NCBI RefSeq assembly: GCF_004353825.1
Contig: NZ_SMNA01000005.1
Coordinates: 434,001 to 498,000 of the forward strand
From: Occultella glacieicola
GTDB lineage: Bacteria > Actinomycetota > Actinomycetes > Actinomycetales > Beutenbergiaceae
Direction: 5' to 3'
DNA length: 64,000 nt
Made by a program: the position numbers and the translations under genes. This document shows, in pieces, positions 50,645 through 59,143 of the stretch (the first letter of the stretch is position 1; every line of letters starts with the position of its first letter). The notes beneath the pieces were generated by a model. That model was not told where the DNA came from. It worked only from the letters and a program-made list of their open reading frames with translations, and did no database searches.

Positions 50645-51764
50645 GCGCCCGGCGGCTCGGCTCGCCGCCCGTTCGGGCGGCCTGGGCCGCGGGTGCCTGG
50701 CGGTGCCCCGACCGGTCTGTCCGGATCACCTCGGCGCGGGCATCGGCGAGTGCGAGACCGCCCTCGGCGAAGCGCCACTGGGACCAGGCGTCGGCCGGTT
50801 CGTGACCGAGCAGGTGCGCGGCCGCGGCGTCGAGCTCTCCGTGCTCGACGCCGCCGGAGACCACGACCACGCCGTCCTGCCGGAGCCACGCCGTGTGGTC
50901 GCGCTCTCGCGAACGCAGCACGATCCGCACCGGGGCGTCGACCAGTGCCGCGACGGCGCGCAGGTGCTCGGACGCCCGCACCGGTTCGGGTTCGCGCCGC
51001 AGCGGGAACCGGGTGGTGGGGTGGGCGGCTGGCGGCTGTGGTGGCGGTGCGGTCGCAGCGGCCGCTACTGGGGCGGACCGGACCGGCTCGGCAGGCGCCG
51101 GCGCGGTCGCCGGCGCCGCGGCCCGCCCGATCGATGCCGGAGCGGTCTCCGGCACCGCGGTCGAGCCGACCGGTGCCACCGGACCGGTGACGGGAGCGAG
51201 TTCGGGCTCCGCCTCGCCGTCGAACACCCGCACCCGGGACGGCGCGACGTCGGTGACGTCGAGCAGCGGCGCACCGGAGGGGCCCTCCCGGACATCCACG
51301 GCGACCACCCGCACACCGTGCATCACCCGCAGGCCGGCGAGCACCTCGGCGGACACGTCACCGGCCACGAGGTACAGCTGCGGGCCCGGTTGGGCGCCCG
51401 CGGGCCGGGACTCCCGGAACGCGTTCCAGTCACGCCGGAAACCGGCCACACCGGACCGGTACCGACCCGCGATGGTCAGCCAGGACGCCGCCGCGTTCTC
51501 ACCGGCACCGGCGAGGGCGCGCATCAGCGTGGCCTCGTCGAGCCGGTCCACGACCAGGGCGGTGACCACCTGACCGGCGGGATCCATCGCGGTCAGCACC
51601 GGCTCGGCCCCATCGCTCCAACAGATCGGGAAGAGGTCCGCTTCGAGCACGTCGAGCAGATATCGCCGTAGCGCCGATCTGTGGTCGGGGTTCAGCCGGC
51701 TCGGGCCCTGCCGTCCGAACGTCGCTGGGACGAGGTGACCGGACTCGAACGCGAACGACGGCAT
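50598..51764 (-). CDS. unknown protein: N-terminal globular domain, Pro/Ala linker, C-terminal RAMA-like domain
   Basis: 388 residues from ATG 51764 (MPSFAFESGHLVPATFGRQG); a GTG at 51800 would add 12. Residues 1-183 form a mixed alpha/beta domain (ALRRYLLDVLEADLFPICWS, then LYLVAGDVSAEVLAGLRVMH and VDVREGPSGAPLLDVTDVAP) reminiscent of NERD or PD-(D/E)XK-type folds, though I see no clear catalytic set. Residues 184-262 are a Pro/Ala linker. Residues 265-345 (VRIVLRSRERDHTAWLRQDG, then GVEHGELDAAAAHLLGHEPADAWSQW split at its turn) resemble the RAMA domain seen in restriction and methylation proteins. No function is claimed. No restriction genes adjoin it. Confidence 0.7.
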   Translation of the reverse strand: MPSFAFESGHLVPATFGRQGPSRLNPDHRSALRRYLLDVLEADLFPICWSDGAEPVLTAMDPAGQVVTALVVDRLDEATLMRALAGAGENAAASWLTIAGRYRSGVAGFRRDWNAFRESRPAGAQPGPQLYLVAGDVSAEVLAGLRVMHGVRVVAVDVREGPSGAPLLDVTDVAPSRVRVFDGEAEPELAPVTGPVAPVGSTAVPETAPASIGRAAAPATAPAPAEPVRSAPVAAAATAPPPQPPAAHPTTRFPLRREPEPVRASEHLRAVAALVDAPVRIVLRSRERDHTAWLRQDGVVVVSGGVEHGELDAAAAHLLGHEPADAWSQWRFAEGGLALADARAEVIRTDRSGHRQAPAAQAARTGGEPSRRALRSTEGNGSRRGARH

Positions 51765-51881
51765 CGGCAAGGGTTCTCTTCTGATGGCAGCGGCGGGCAC
51801 GGCAGTGCTTCCGCGGAAGCGCGCCGTCAGTTCTGTGACTGTCCTGCCCCGGGGACCATTCTGACACTCCCAGCGCAGGGA

Positions 51882-54827
51882 TCAAGAGTGCCGGAGCAAC
51901 TGGGCCAGTTGCATTCCGGTAACGTCTGCCAACTGCTTCGCCTGGGTGCGGCAGGAGAAGCCGTCGGCCAGGTACACGGCCCCCTCCGGCGCCTCCCGCA
52001 GCGCCGGCAGCAGCGCCTGCTCGGCCACCGCGACGGACACGTCGTAGTGGCCCTTCTCCATGCCGAAGTTCCCGGCCAGCCCGCAACAGGTACCGAGCGT
52101 GGACACCTGCGCACCGGCCCGGCGGAGCAGTTCCAGGTCCGCCTCGTATCCCATCACGGCGTGCTGATGGCAGTGCGGCTGGGCGATGACCTGCGTCCCG
52201 TCCAGGTCCGGCGGGGCCCAGTCCGCGGGACCGACCGGGGCCGGGGCGGTCAGGAGCTCGGCGAGGGTGTAGGTCCCCTTCGCCAGGGCGGCGGCACGTG
52301 GGTCGTCGGGGAACAGGTCCGGCAGGTCCGAGCGCAGCACCGCCGTGCAGGACGGCTCGATCCCGACGATCGGGATGCCCGCCTCGGCGTACGGCCCGAG
52401 CACGTCCATGGTCTGGCTCAGCCGGGCCCGGGCACCGTCGAGCTGGCCGGTCGAGATCCAGGTGAGGCCGCAGCACGCACTCGCCTCCGGCAGCCGCACG
52501 GTGTACCCGGCCTGCTCGAGCACGTCGACCATCGCCCGGGCCCCGGCGGTGTCCAGATGCTCGGAGAACGAGTCCGCCCAGAGCAGCACCTCGGTGCCCG
52601 ATCGGCCCATGCTGCCCGACGTCGTCACTCGCCCCGGCGCCGACGTCACCTCGGCGGTCGGCACCCGGGCGCCCGGCCCTTCGGGCCGGCTGGGCGCCCG
52701 CCTGCGCCACCACCTGCTGAACGGCTCCTCGGCGAAGGTGACCATCCGCCGTCGGACATCCATGCCACCGCCGGCGAGCACCAGCTTCGCGATCGGGCGA
52801 ACCCCGAGCACCGCATTCACCAGCCGTGAGACACCCGGCACGGCCGTGATCAGCCGGGCCCAGCGGGGCAGCCAACCGAGCGCGTAGTGGCTGATCGGAC
52901 GCACCTTGCCGCGGTAGCTGCGGTGCAGCACCTCGGACTTGTACTGGGCCATGTCCACCCCGGCCGGGCAGTCCGACGAGCACGCCTTGCAGGACAGGCA
53001 CAGGTCCAGCGAGTCGTGCACCTCCGGGGCGTCCCAGCCCTGCACGAGGGTGCCGTTGGCCATCTCCTGGAGCACCCGGGCGCGGCCGCGGGTGGAGTCC
53101 TTCTCGTCCCTGGTGGCCAGGTAGGAGGGGCACATGAAGGACCCGGCGTCGGTCAGGTCGGCGCGGCACTTGCCGACGCCGACGCACCGGTGCACGGCGG
53201 TGGTGAAGTCGCCGTCGTCGTGGGCGAACGCGAAGCCCGAGGAGGCCAGCATCGGCAGCGGGCGGGCGTGCGGGCGGCGCAGGTCCTCATCCACGCGCCG
53301 GGGCCGCACCACGACTCCGGGGTTGAGCAGGTCCTCGGGGTCGAAGAGCGCCTTGACCGCCTCGAAGGTGGCGATCGCCTCGGCCGAGTACATCAGTGGC
53401 AGCAGCTCCCCGCGGGCCCGGCCGTCCCCGTGCTCGCCCGAGAGGGAGCCGCCGTGGGAGGCCACGAGTCTCGCCGCGTCGAGCATGAAGGAGCGGAACT
53501 GCGCGGCGCCGGCCTCGTCGGTCATCGGGAAGTCGATACGCACGTGGATGCAGCCGTCCCCGAAGTGCCCGTACGGCAGTCCGTCCACACCGTAGGAGGC
53601 CATGAGCGCCTCGAACTCGCGCAGGTAGGTGCCGAGCCGCTCCGGCGGCACGGCCGCATCCTCCCAACCCGGCCACGCCTGGGCACCGGACCCGGTGCGC
53701 CCGGCCAGCCCTGCGCCGTCGGCCCGGATCTTCCACATCGCGGTCGCGTCCGGTCCCGGCGGCATGATCCGGGTCGCCTCGGTGCCGGAGTCCGCGACGA
53801 TCGCGCGGGCCGAGGCCAGTGCCGCCTCCTGGGTCTCGCCGCCGACCTCCACGAGCAGCCAGCCGGCGCCCGGCGGCAGGTCCGGCACCGAGTCGGGACC
53901 GTGGTGGGCGCGCACGACGTCCACGAGTTTCGCGTCAAGGCCCTCGATCGCGAGCGGGGCGTGGGCGAGCATGGTCGGCACCGCGTCCGCGGCCGAGGGC
54001 ATGTCCGGGTAGCCGAGCGCCACCAGCATCGGGGAACTCGGGATCGGCACCAGCGCCACGGTGGCCTCGAGGATGGTGACCAGGGTGCCCTCGGTACCGA
54101 CCAGGAACTTCGCCAGGTCGGTGCCGTTCTCGGGCAGCAGGTGCTCGAGGGAGTACCCGGACACCTGGCGGCCGAAGCGGCCGAACTCGGTGCGGATCAG
54201 GGCCAGGCGGGAGCGGACCAGGTCCGCCAGGCCGGGGATCTCGTCAAGGGCGCCGGCCCCGGTGCCGGTACCGAAGCGCCGCCCGGTGCCGTCCACGACG
54301 TCGAGGGCGATGGTGTTGTCCACCGTGCGCCCGTAGGCGACGGCGTGCGGGCCGCAGGCGTTGTTGCCGATCATCCCGGCGAGGGTGGCTCGGGCCTGGG
54401 TGGACGGGTCCGGCCCGAACCGCAGGCCGTGCGGCCGCGCGGCCGCCTGCAGGTCGGACATGATGACGCCCGGCTGCACCCGCGCGGTCCGCGCGACCGG
54501 GTCGATCTCGAGGACCTTGTTCAGGTGCCGGGAGAAGTCGATGACGATCCCGGGCCCGACGGCGTTGCCGGCCACCGAGGTGCCGCCACCTCGGGCGGTC
54601 ACGGGGGTGCCGTACTCACGGGCGGTGGCGAGCGTGGCGAGCACGTCCTCGGTGCTCCTCGGGAACACCACCACCTGGGGCGGGACCCGGTAGTTCGAGG
54701 CGTCCGTGGCGTATTCCGATCGGCGCCGCGCGGAGGCATCCACCTCCCCGGTGATCGCACGGCCGAGGGCCGCGACCAGATCCGCCACCTCGGGCGCCAC
54801 GGGGGGATTCGTGCTCAGGGTCGACAC
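51882..54827 (-). CDS. FAD-linked and 4Fe-4S D-2-hydroxyacid dehydrogenase (GlcD/YdiJ-like)
   Basis: 981-residue single-chain dehydrogenase joining an FAD oxidase to an Fe-S/CCG module. The FAD_binding_4 region contains VTARGGGTSVAGNAVGPGIV and MIGNNACGPHAVAYGRTVDN; the FAD-oxidase C-terminal domain follows (YGHFGDGCIHVRIDFP, SLSGEHGDGRARGELLP). Two iron-sulfur clusters are read from CVGVGKC with FMCPSYLATRD and CLSCKACSSDCPAGVDM. Two CCG domains end the chain (CCGLTWIST, CCGLAGNFGMEKG). YdiJ-type proteins oxidise D-2-hydroxyglutarate or D-lactate and pass electrons to the quinone pool. GTG 54827 is chosen because a hairpin repeat lies in the upstream extension. Confidence 0.92.
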   Translation of the reverse strand: MSTLSTNPPVAPEVADLVAALGRAITGEVDASARRRSEYATDASNYRVPPQVVVFPRSTEDVLATLATAREYGTPVTARGGGTSVAGNAVGPGIVIDFSRHLNKVLEIDPVARTARVQPGVIMSDLQAAARPHGLRFGPDPSTQARATLAGMIGNNACGPHAVAYGRTVDNTIALDVVDGTGRRFGTGTGAGALDEIPGLADLVRSRLALIRTEFGRFGRQVSGYSLEHLLPENGTDLAKFLVGTEGTLVTILEATVALVPIPSSPMLVALGYPDMPSAADAVPTMLAHAPLAIEGLDAKLVDVVRAHHGPDSVPDLPPGAGWLLVEVGGETQEAALASARAIVADSGTEATRIMPPGPDATAMWKIRADGAGLAGRTGSGAQAWPGWEDAAVPPERLGTYLREFEALMASYGVDGLPYGHFGDGCIHVRIDFPMTDEAGAAQFRSFMLDAARLVASHGGSLSGEHGDGRARGELLPLMYSAEAIATFEAVKALFDPEDLLNPGVVVRPRRVDEDLRRPHARPLPMLASSGFAFAHDDGDFTTAVHRCVGVGKCRADLTDAGSFMCPSYLATRDEKDSTRGRARVLQEMANGTLVQGWDAPEVHDSLDLCLSCKACSSDCPAGVDMAQYKSEVLHRSYRGKVRPISHYALGWLPRWARLITAVPGVSRLVNAVLGVRPIAKLVLAGGGMDVRRRMVTFAEEPFSRWWRRRAPSRPEGPGARVPTAEVTSAPGRVTTSGSMGRSGTEVLLWADSFSEHLDTAGARAMVDVLEQAGYTVRLPEASACCGLTWISTGQLDGARARLSQTMDVLGPYAEAGIPIVGIEPSCTAVLRSDLPDLFPDDPRAAALAKGTYTLAELLTAPAPVGPADWAPPDLDGTQVIAQPHCHQHAVMGYEADLELLRRAGAQVSTLGTCCGLAGNFGMEKGHYDVSVAVAEQALLPALREAPEGAVYLADGFSCRTQAKQLADVTGMQLAQLLRHS

Positions 54828-54916
54828 GTTCGCCAGTTTCCCACGCCCGCGCCCGGCCCCGTGCTCCCGCCCCGGTTGTGAGACCGCCACGGCCACGGGA
54901 CCCATCCCGGACGCCG

Positions 54917-54982
54917 AGATCGCACCGGCCGCCTCGAGATCGTGCCCCCCGGCGTACGAGTTCGAGGCGGCAGGTGCGATCT
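54917..54982. repeat. hairpin repeat, family copy C
   Basis: Arms 54917-54937 and 54962-54982 match at 20 of 21 positions around a 24-base loop, starting AGATCGCACCGGCCGCC. Core and layout resemble copies A and B. It is about 60 bp past the stop of the leftward anti-sigma-like gene and upstream of the dehydrogenase gene. Confidence 0.7.
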
Positions 54983-55041
54983 GAAGCCGCGGCCTCACCG
55001 ACCACCCGCCCGGGCCCCTCCGGCCCGGGCGAGCGGGCGTC

Positions 55042-56544
55042 TCAGTCGGCGCCGAAGTCCAGACCCGCGTCGGCGACGGCGTTCATGGTCCAGACCCCGC
55101 CCTCGGTGTCGAACAGCCGCCACGCCGGGACGAGCACCACGGCGCCGTCGTCGGAGTACACCGACATCAGGACGAGTTCCGACCCGTTGATCGTGACCTG
55201 ACGGACCGGCCAGTCGATCGGGGCGCCCACCTCGGCGGGCGCCGGCGCCTCGGTCGGTGGCGCGGCATCGACCGGCGCGTCGGCCGGGCCGGCGGGCGCC
55301 TCGACTGCTTCCGGTGCCGACTCCTGTGCCGACTCCTGAGCTGGATCCTGGGCTGTGCCCGGGGCCGTCTCCTCGGCCGCCGTGCCGGGGGCGGGCTCAC
55401 CGGCACCGGAGTCCTCCACGGGTCCCGCCGGAGCCTCCGCGACCGCGGAGCCGGCCGCGCTGAACGGCATGATCCCGCCACCGCCGGCGCCGAACCGTGG
55501 GTCGGTGAGCCGCTGCACCGCTTCCGCGGGCGAGACCACCTCGTAGGAACCGAGGGAGAAGACCTCGGCCATCGACCCCCATGCCGAGGCGATCCCCTCG
55601 GTGGTGACGGTGAACTGCCAGCCGATCACGCCCTCGACCGTGCCCGCGCCGATGTTCGGGGTCGCGAGCACGTTCGTCGCGTGCTCACCCGGCTCGGTGA
55701 TGCTCCAGTTGTAATCCCCGACGTCGCCGCCGGCCGCGGTCACGACCGCCTGGGCGGCGGCGATCGCCTCGTCCTCGCCGGCGGCCACCTGTTCACCCTC
55801 GCACTCGGCCGCGGCGGTGTCACCGCCGCCGGTGTCCGGCTCGATCTGCTCGATGGCGGCGCACCGCCACGGGTCCAGAGACGGGTTCGTATAGCTCGTC
55901 GAGGCCGTCCCGTCGACGTACACGGACAGCACCGGGCCGCCGCCGTCCCAGGAACCGACCGTCCAGGCGCCGTCGGCGAGCACCGGTTCGCCCTCGAGAC
56001 CGAGGGCCTGCGCCACCTGCGCGACCCGCTCTGCGGTCAGCGCCGCGCCCGCGTCCAGCCCGTACGCCTCCGCCGCCGAACCCTGCGTGGAGAGCCCGTC
56101 CGCGGTGAACTCCGTCCGGCCGTAGCCGGCGAGCATGGTGTCCGCCACCCTCCCGAGCGCTTCCTGCTCCACCGCCCCCCCGGCAGCGTCCTCGGAACCG
56201 TCGCTCGCGACGACGCTGCCGCCGTCGGGCTCCGTGCCGCTCGCGGCACCGATCGCGTACCCGCCGCCACCGAACACCGCGAGCGCGGCGACCGACGCGG
56301 CCACCAGCAGACCGCGGCGGCCCCGCCCGACGGCTGCGCGCCGGTTCCGCTTGGCGAGCAGCTCGTCGTCGTGCTCGGTGTTCTCGCGCTCGCGCCGCCC
56401 GGGGCCGTCCTCCTCGAGGTCGCCGACCCGAGCGGTCACGGCACTGCGCAGCATGTCCAGGTCCGGGGTGGAGCCGGCGGCCGGGTCGGCGGCGCGCAGG
56501 CGTCGGAACGCCTCGTCGGTGCCGGTGGGATCGTCGCTGCTCAT
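55042..56544 (-). CDS. membrane-anchored protein beside an ECF sigma factor, possible anti-sigma regulator
   Basis: 500-residue single-pass protein. Residues 1-77 are a charged cytoplasmic domain (DEAFRRLRAADPAAGSTPDL), then a membrane segment (78-100, GLLVAASVAALAVFGGGGYA), then a large extracytoplasmic part. This has a globular domain (110-360), an Ala/Pro/Glu-rich spacer with QESAQESAP repeats (about 370-445), and a final small domain (IDWPVRQVTINGSELVLMSV). It lacks the HxxxCxxC of ZAS-type anti-sigma factors. Position 163 bp downstream of the sigma gene on the same strand suggests that it controls that factor, but this is inference. ATG 56544 follows AGAGGA. Confidence 0.75.
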   Translation of the reverse strand: MSSDDPTGTDEAFRRLRAADPAAGSTPDLDMLRSAVTARVGDLEEDGPGRRERENTEHDDELLAKRNRRAAVGRGRRGLLVAASVAALAVFGGGGYAIGAASGTEPDGGSVVASDGSEDAAGGAVEQEALGRVADTMLAGYGRTEFTADGLSTQGSAAEAYGLDAGAALTAERVAQVAQALGLEGEPVLADGAWTVGSWDGGGPVLSVYVDGTASTSYTNPSLDPWRCAAIEQIEPDTGGGDTAAAECEGEQVAAGEDEAIAAAQAVVTAAGGDVGDYNWSITEPGEHATNVLATPNIGAGTVEGVIGWQFTVTTEGIASAWGSMAEVFSLGSYEVVSPAEAVQRLTDPRFGAGGGGIMPFSAAGSAVAEAPAGPVEDSGAGEPAPGTAAEETAPGTAQDPAQESAQESAPEAVEAPAGPADAPVDAAPPTEAPAPAEVGAPIDWPVRQVTINGSELVLMSVYSDDGAVVLVPAWRLFDTEGGVWTMNAVADAGLDFGAD

Positions 56545-56707
56545 CAGATGTCCTCTCGCCGAGGGGCTTCGGGAGCCGCGACCGTCCTCGCCGGCCCGAT
56601 CCGTGGCGGATCGTGTGGTCGCCCTCGCCTTCGCCCTCTGCCCTGCCTGTGTGCCGTCGACGGCGGGTGTTGCGTCGGCGCCCGGCGCGCGGTGGGTGAC
56701 CCGGACC

Positions 56708-57241
56708 TCACGCGGTCACGCGCTCGTCCCAGGCCGAGCGCAGCCGCGCCCGGGCCCGGGACAACGCGGCGGCCGCCCCACCGCGGCCGATGCCGAGCGC
56801 CGCGGCCAGTTCCTCGCCGTCGAGGCCCTCCCAGGCGTGCAGCATCAGGACGTGCCGGTCCCGGTCGCTCAGCGCGGCGAGCGCATCACTCACCTGGGCG
56901 TCCGCGAGGACGAGATCTGCGGGATCGGCGGCGTACTCGCCGTCGGCGTCGTCGGGCAGCGACTCGACCGGGACCGGCCGGCCCTTGCGCCGGTGGTTGG
57001 CGAGCACGAACCCGGCCGTCCGGTACAGCCACGGCAGTTCGTGGCCCTCGGGGAGATCCGCGCGCCGACGCCATGCGGTCGCGAGGACGTCGGCCGTCAG
57101 GTCCTCGACGTCGTCACGGGGCGCACGGCGTAGGAAGTACCGGTGCACGGCGCCGGCGTGGGCGGTGAACAAGTCCTCGAACCAGGCTCGGTCACGGCCG
57201 GCGGGATCAGCCGCGGGCACGGGGCCGTCGTGGTCCGTCAT
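56708..57241 (-). CDS. ECF-type RNA polymerase sigma factor
   Basis: 177-residue alternative sigma factor. ATG 57241 follows GGGAG. Region 2 reads LFTAHAGAVHRYFLRRAPRD, then DLTADVLATAWRRRADLPEG with the conserved DLTADVLATAWRR helix, and region 4 reads LAALSDRDRHVLMLHAWEGL, then EELAAALGIGRGGAAAALSR as its helix-turn-helix. The length is normal for the ECF group. Its target promoters are unknown. The membrane protein encoded next is its probable partner. Confidence 0.92.
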   Translation of the reverse strand: MTDHDGPVPAADPAGRDRAWFEDLFTAHAGAVHRYFLRRAPRDDVEDLTADVLATAWRRRADLPEGHELPWLYRTAGFVLANHRRKGRPVPVESLPDDADGEYAADPADLVLADAQVSDALAALSDRDRHVLMLHAWEGLDGEELAAALGIGRGGAAAALSRARARLRSAWDERVTA

Positions 57242-57354
57242 CGTCACTCCCGGATCTGCTGGGGGCACGGGCGGAATGCCACGGTGCTCTCAAGATGCCT
57301 ATGTCCCCATCACCGCGATCGTTGCACACGATCACACAGCCGACGTCGGTTCCG

Positions 57355-58305
57355 TCAGCTGGGTAGGTGGGCGCGGACGCGGGCGAGCAGGTCGGCGAAG
57401 GCGGCGTCGTCGAGCAGGAACGAGGCGTCCGCGAGAACGCCGAGCAGGGCGGTCGGTGCGTCGGGGTTAGTCGCGGCATACAGCATCCGCCACAGGACGA
57501 TCTCGTTGCCGGCACCGAGGAACGCCCGCCGGGCAGCGAGATCGGCGCTGGCGTCGAGTGCCCGGTTCGCCAGCGTCGAGACCACCTCGGCGCGCTGTCC
57601 GGCACCGGCCGCGGCAGCCACCTGGCCCGCGGACTGCCAGGTCAGTTCGCGGACCAGTCCCGCGTCCGCCGCAACCGCTGCGGCGGTGAGCGTGGCCACG
57701 TCCTGGTGCCAGGTGTGCCGGTTCCCGTACTGCTCGGGCAGCGGCGGCACCAGCAGGTACGCGCAGGGCTGGGTCCGGAGGTGCTGCCACAGTTGCTGCG
57801 TCAGGGACAACCCGACGAGTTCGGCCTGCGCCCGCAGGCCCCACGCGACGGCGCCGAGCGCCTCCACGCCGGAACCCGGCAACCCGAGCGGCGCGACCAA
57901 CTCGCGGAACCGGTCCGCACCGTGTGGCTGAGTGTCATTGATCCCGCCGATCACGGCACCGTTCTCGGCGATCTCCACGTCGGTGAGCAGGTTGACGTTC
58001 CAGTAGACGGAGACGGCCAGCCCGCCCGGGGAGGCCCGCCGGAGCACCACGGGGTTCGTGCCGACCCACCCGTTGGGTTCGACCACCAGCACCCGACCGG
58101 CCACGGCCGCGACCACGGCCCACGGCAGCGGCAGGTCCCCGCCCGAGGCCTCCTGCATCCGGGTGCCCGGCGGCACCGGGGTGCCCATCGCCCCGAAGGC
58201 CTTGAGCACGGCGCCGCCGTCCACGCCGCGCAGCACCGTGATCGTGGCGCCGTCGGCCAGGTCGCTGCTCTCCATCCAGCCCAACGGACCCACGGTGGTG
58301 GCCAT
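57355..58305 (-). CDS. hypothetical protein (DUF6461-like N-terminus)
   Basis: 316-residue cytoplasmic protein. ATG 58305 has a strong GAAGGAG. The N-terminal third (MESSDLADGATITVLRGVDG, then PWAVVAAVAGRVLVVEPNGW) resembles the actinobacterial DUF6461 family of unknown function. The C-terminal part (residues 200-316) is Ala-rich and helical (EVVSTLANRALDASADLAAR). No motif suggests an activity. It is 113 bp upstream of the sigma-factor gene on the same strand. DUF6461 assignment rests on overall resemblance and is tentative. Confidence 0.7.
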   Translation of the reverse strand: MATTVGPLGWMESSDLADGATITVLRGVDGGAVLKAFGAMGTPVPPGTRMQEASGGDLPLPWAVVAAVAGRVLVVEPNGWVGTNPVVLRRASPGGLAVSVYWNVNLLTDVEIAENGAVIGGINDTQPHGADRFRELVAPLGLPGSGVEALGAVAWGLRAQAELVGLSLTQQLWQHLRTQPCAYLLVPPLPEQYGNRHTWHQDVATLTAAAVAADAGLVRELTWQSAGQVAAAAGAGQRAEVVSTLANRALDASADLAARRAFLGAGNEIVLWRMLYAATNPDAPTALLGVLADASFLLDDAAFADLLARVRAHLPS

Positions 58306-58448
58306 CTCGCTCCTTCACGTCGATGCGGCCATGGTGTCATGCAGCGCCGCCCGGCGAGATGGGGGATTTCCCTCATGACGCCACGGCGCGCACCGACCAG
58401 GGTGGACCCACCAGACCCGCCGGGTCACCGGACACCCGAGGAGAGGCC

Positions 58449-58718
58449 ATGCCGACGTTCCTGATCCGCCGCGCCGTTCCGAGCGCGGGGGAACTCACTC
58501 CGCAGCAGCTCCGCGCGCTGTCGACGGCATCGAACGCCGCCGCACGCGCGCACGTCGGCGCATCCGCCCGCTGGGAGCGGACCTTCGTGGCCGGCGACCA
58601 CCTGGTCTGCCTCTATCGCGCCGCCAGCGAGGCGCACGTTCGCGAACATGCCCGGCTCAGTGGGTACGTCGCCGAGGAACTCCGCCACCTGTTCGGACGA
58701 CCCACCCACCTGTCCTGA
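58449..58718 (+). CDS. DUF4242-like small protein
   Basis: 89-residue protein from ATG 58449 behind GAGAGG. The sequence MPTFLIRRAVPSAGELTPQQ, then WERTFVAGDHLVCLYRAASE and VREHARLSG follows the ferredoxin-like DUF4242 family, whose Streptomyces member SCO4226 binds nickel. The ligand-type His residues here include HVREHARL. It stands alone between a leftward gene and the arsR-like gene. Function is unknown. Confidence 0.75.
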   Translation: MPTFLIRRAVPSAGELTPQQLRALSTASNAAARAHVGASARWERTFVAGDHLVCLYRAASEAHVREHARLSGYVAEELRHLFGRPTHLS

Positions 58719-58741
58719 AACGGGGATGGCCCCGATCGCTC

Positions 58742-58771
58742 TTGACAGATCGGTAACCGTTAGGTTACCAA
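58742..58771 (+). promoter_or_regulatory. arsR-like promoter and operator, leaderless start
   Basis: TTGACA (58742-58747), 18 bp, TACCAA (58766-58771) predict transcription starting at or next to the ATG at 58778. A perfect 7-bp inverted repeat GGTAACC-GTTA-GGTTACC (58752-58769) fills the spacer and -10. The downstream gene has no ribosome-binding site, consistent with a leaderless mRNA repressed by its own product. Confidence 0.7.
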
Positions 58772-58777
58772 TGTGAC

Positions 58778-59143
58778 ATGGACGCCTTCGCCGCCCTCGC
58801 GGACCCGGTACGCCGGGACCTCGTGAGCCGGCTCGCCAACGGATCGGCGCGTGTCGTGGATCTCGCGGGCGAACACGCCATCAGCCGACCGGCGATCAGC
58901 CGCCATCTGCGGGTGCTCGGCGAGGCCGGCCTGGTGGCCGCGGACGACGTCGGGCGCGAGCGGCACTACCGGCTCGAGCGCACCGGGCTGGCCCCGGTGG
59001 CCGACTACCTCGCGGCGCTCGAACCCCAGCCGCGCTTCGACGACTCCGTCCTCGACGGTCTCGACCTCGAGGTCCGACGCGCCGTCCGGGACCGGACCGG
59101 CACCGACGCCATCATCCACACCACGACCGAGGAGACCGCATGA
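58778..59143 (+). CDS. ArsR-family transcriptional regulator
   Basis: 121-residue winged-helix repressor. It begins MDAFAALADPVRRDLVSRLA and has the recognition helix region ISRPAISRHLRVLGEAGLVA and wing VGRERHYRLERTG. It lacks the metal-binding ELCVCD motif, so it belongs to the non-metal ArsR branch often paired with AHSA1/SRPBCC proteins, as here. The next gene overlaps its stop by 4 bp. A palindrome in the promoter is its probable operator. Confidence 0.92.
   Translation: MDAFAALADPVRRDLVSRLANGSARVVDLAGEHAISRPAISRHLRVLGEAGLVAADDVGRERHYRLERTGLAPVADYLAALEPQPRFDDSVLDGLDLEVRRAVRDRTGTDAIIHTTTEETA

Noticed and set aside
52887-54881. 664-codon plus-strand frame antisense to the FAD dehydrogenase
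   Set aside because: Same reason; the opposite strand carries all FAD and Fe-S motifs.
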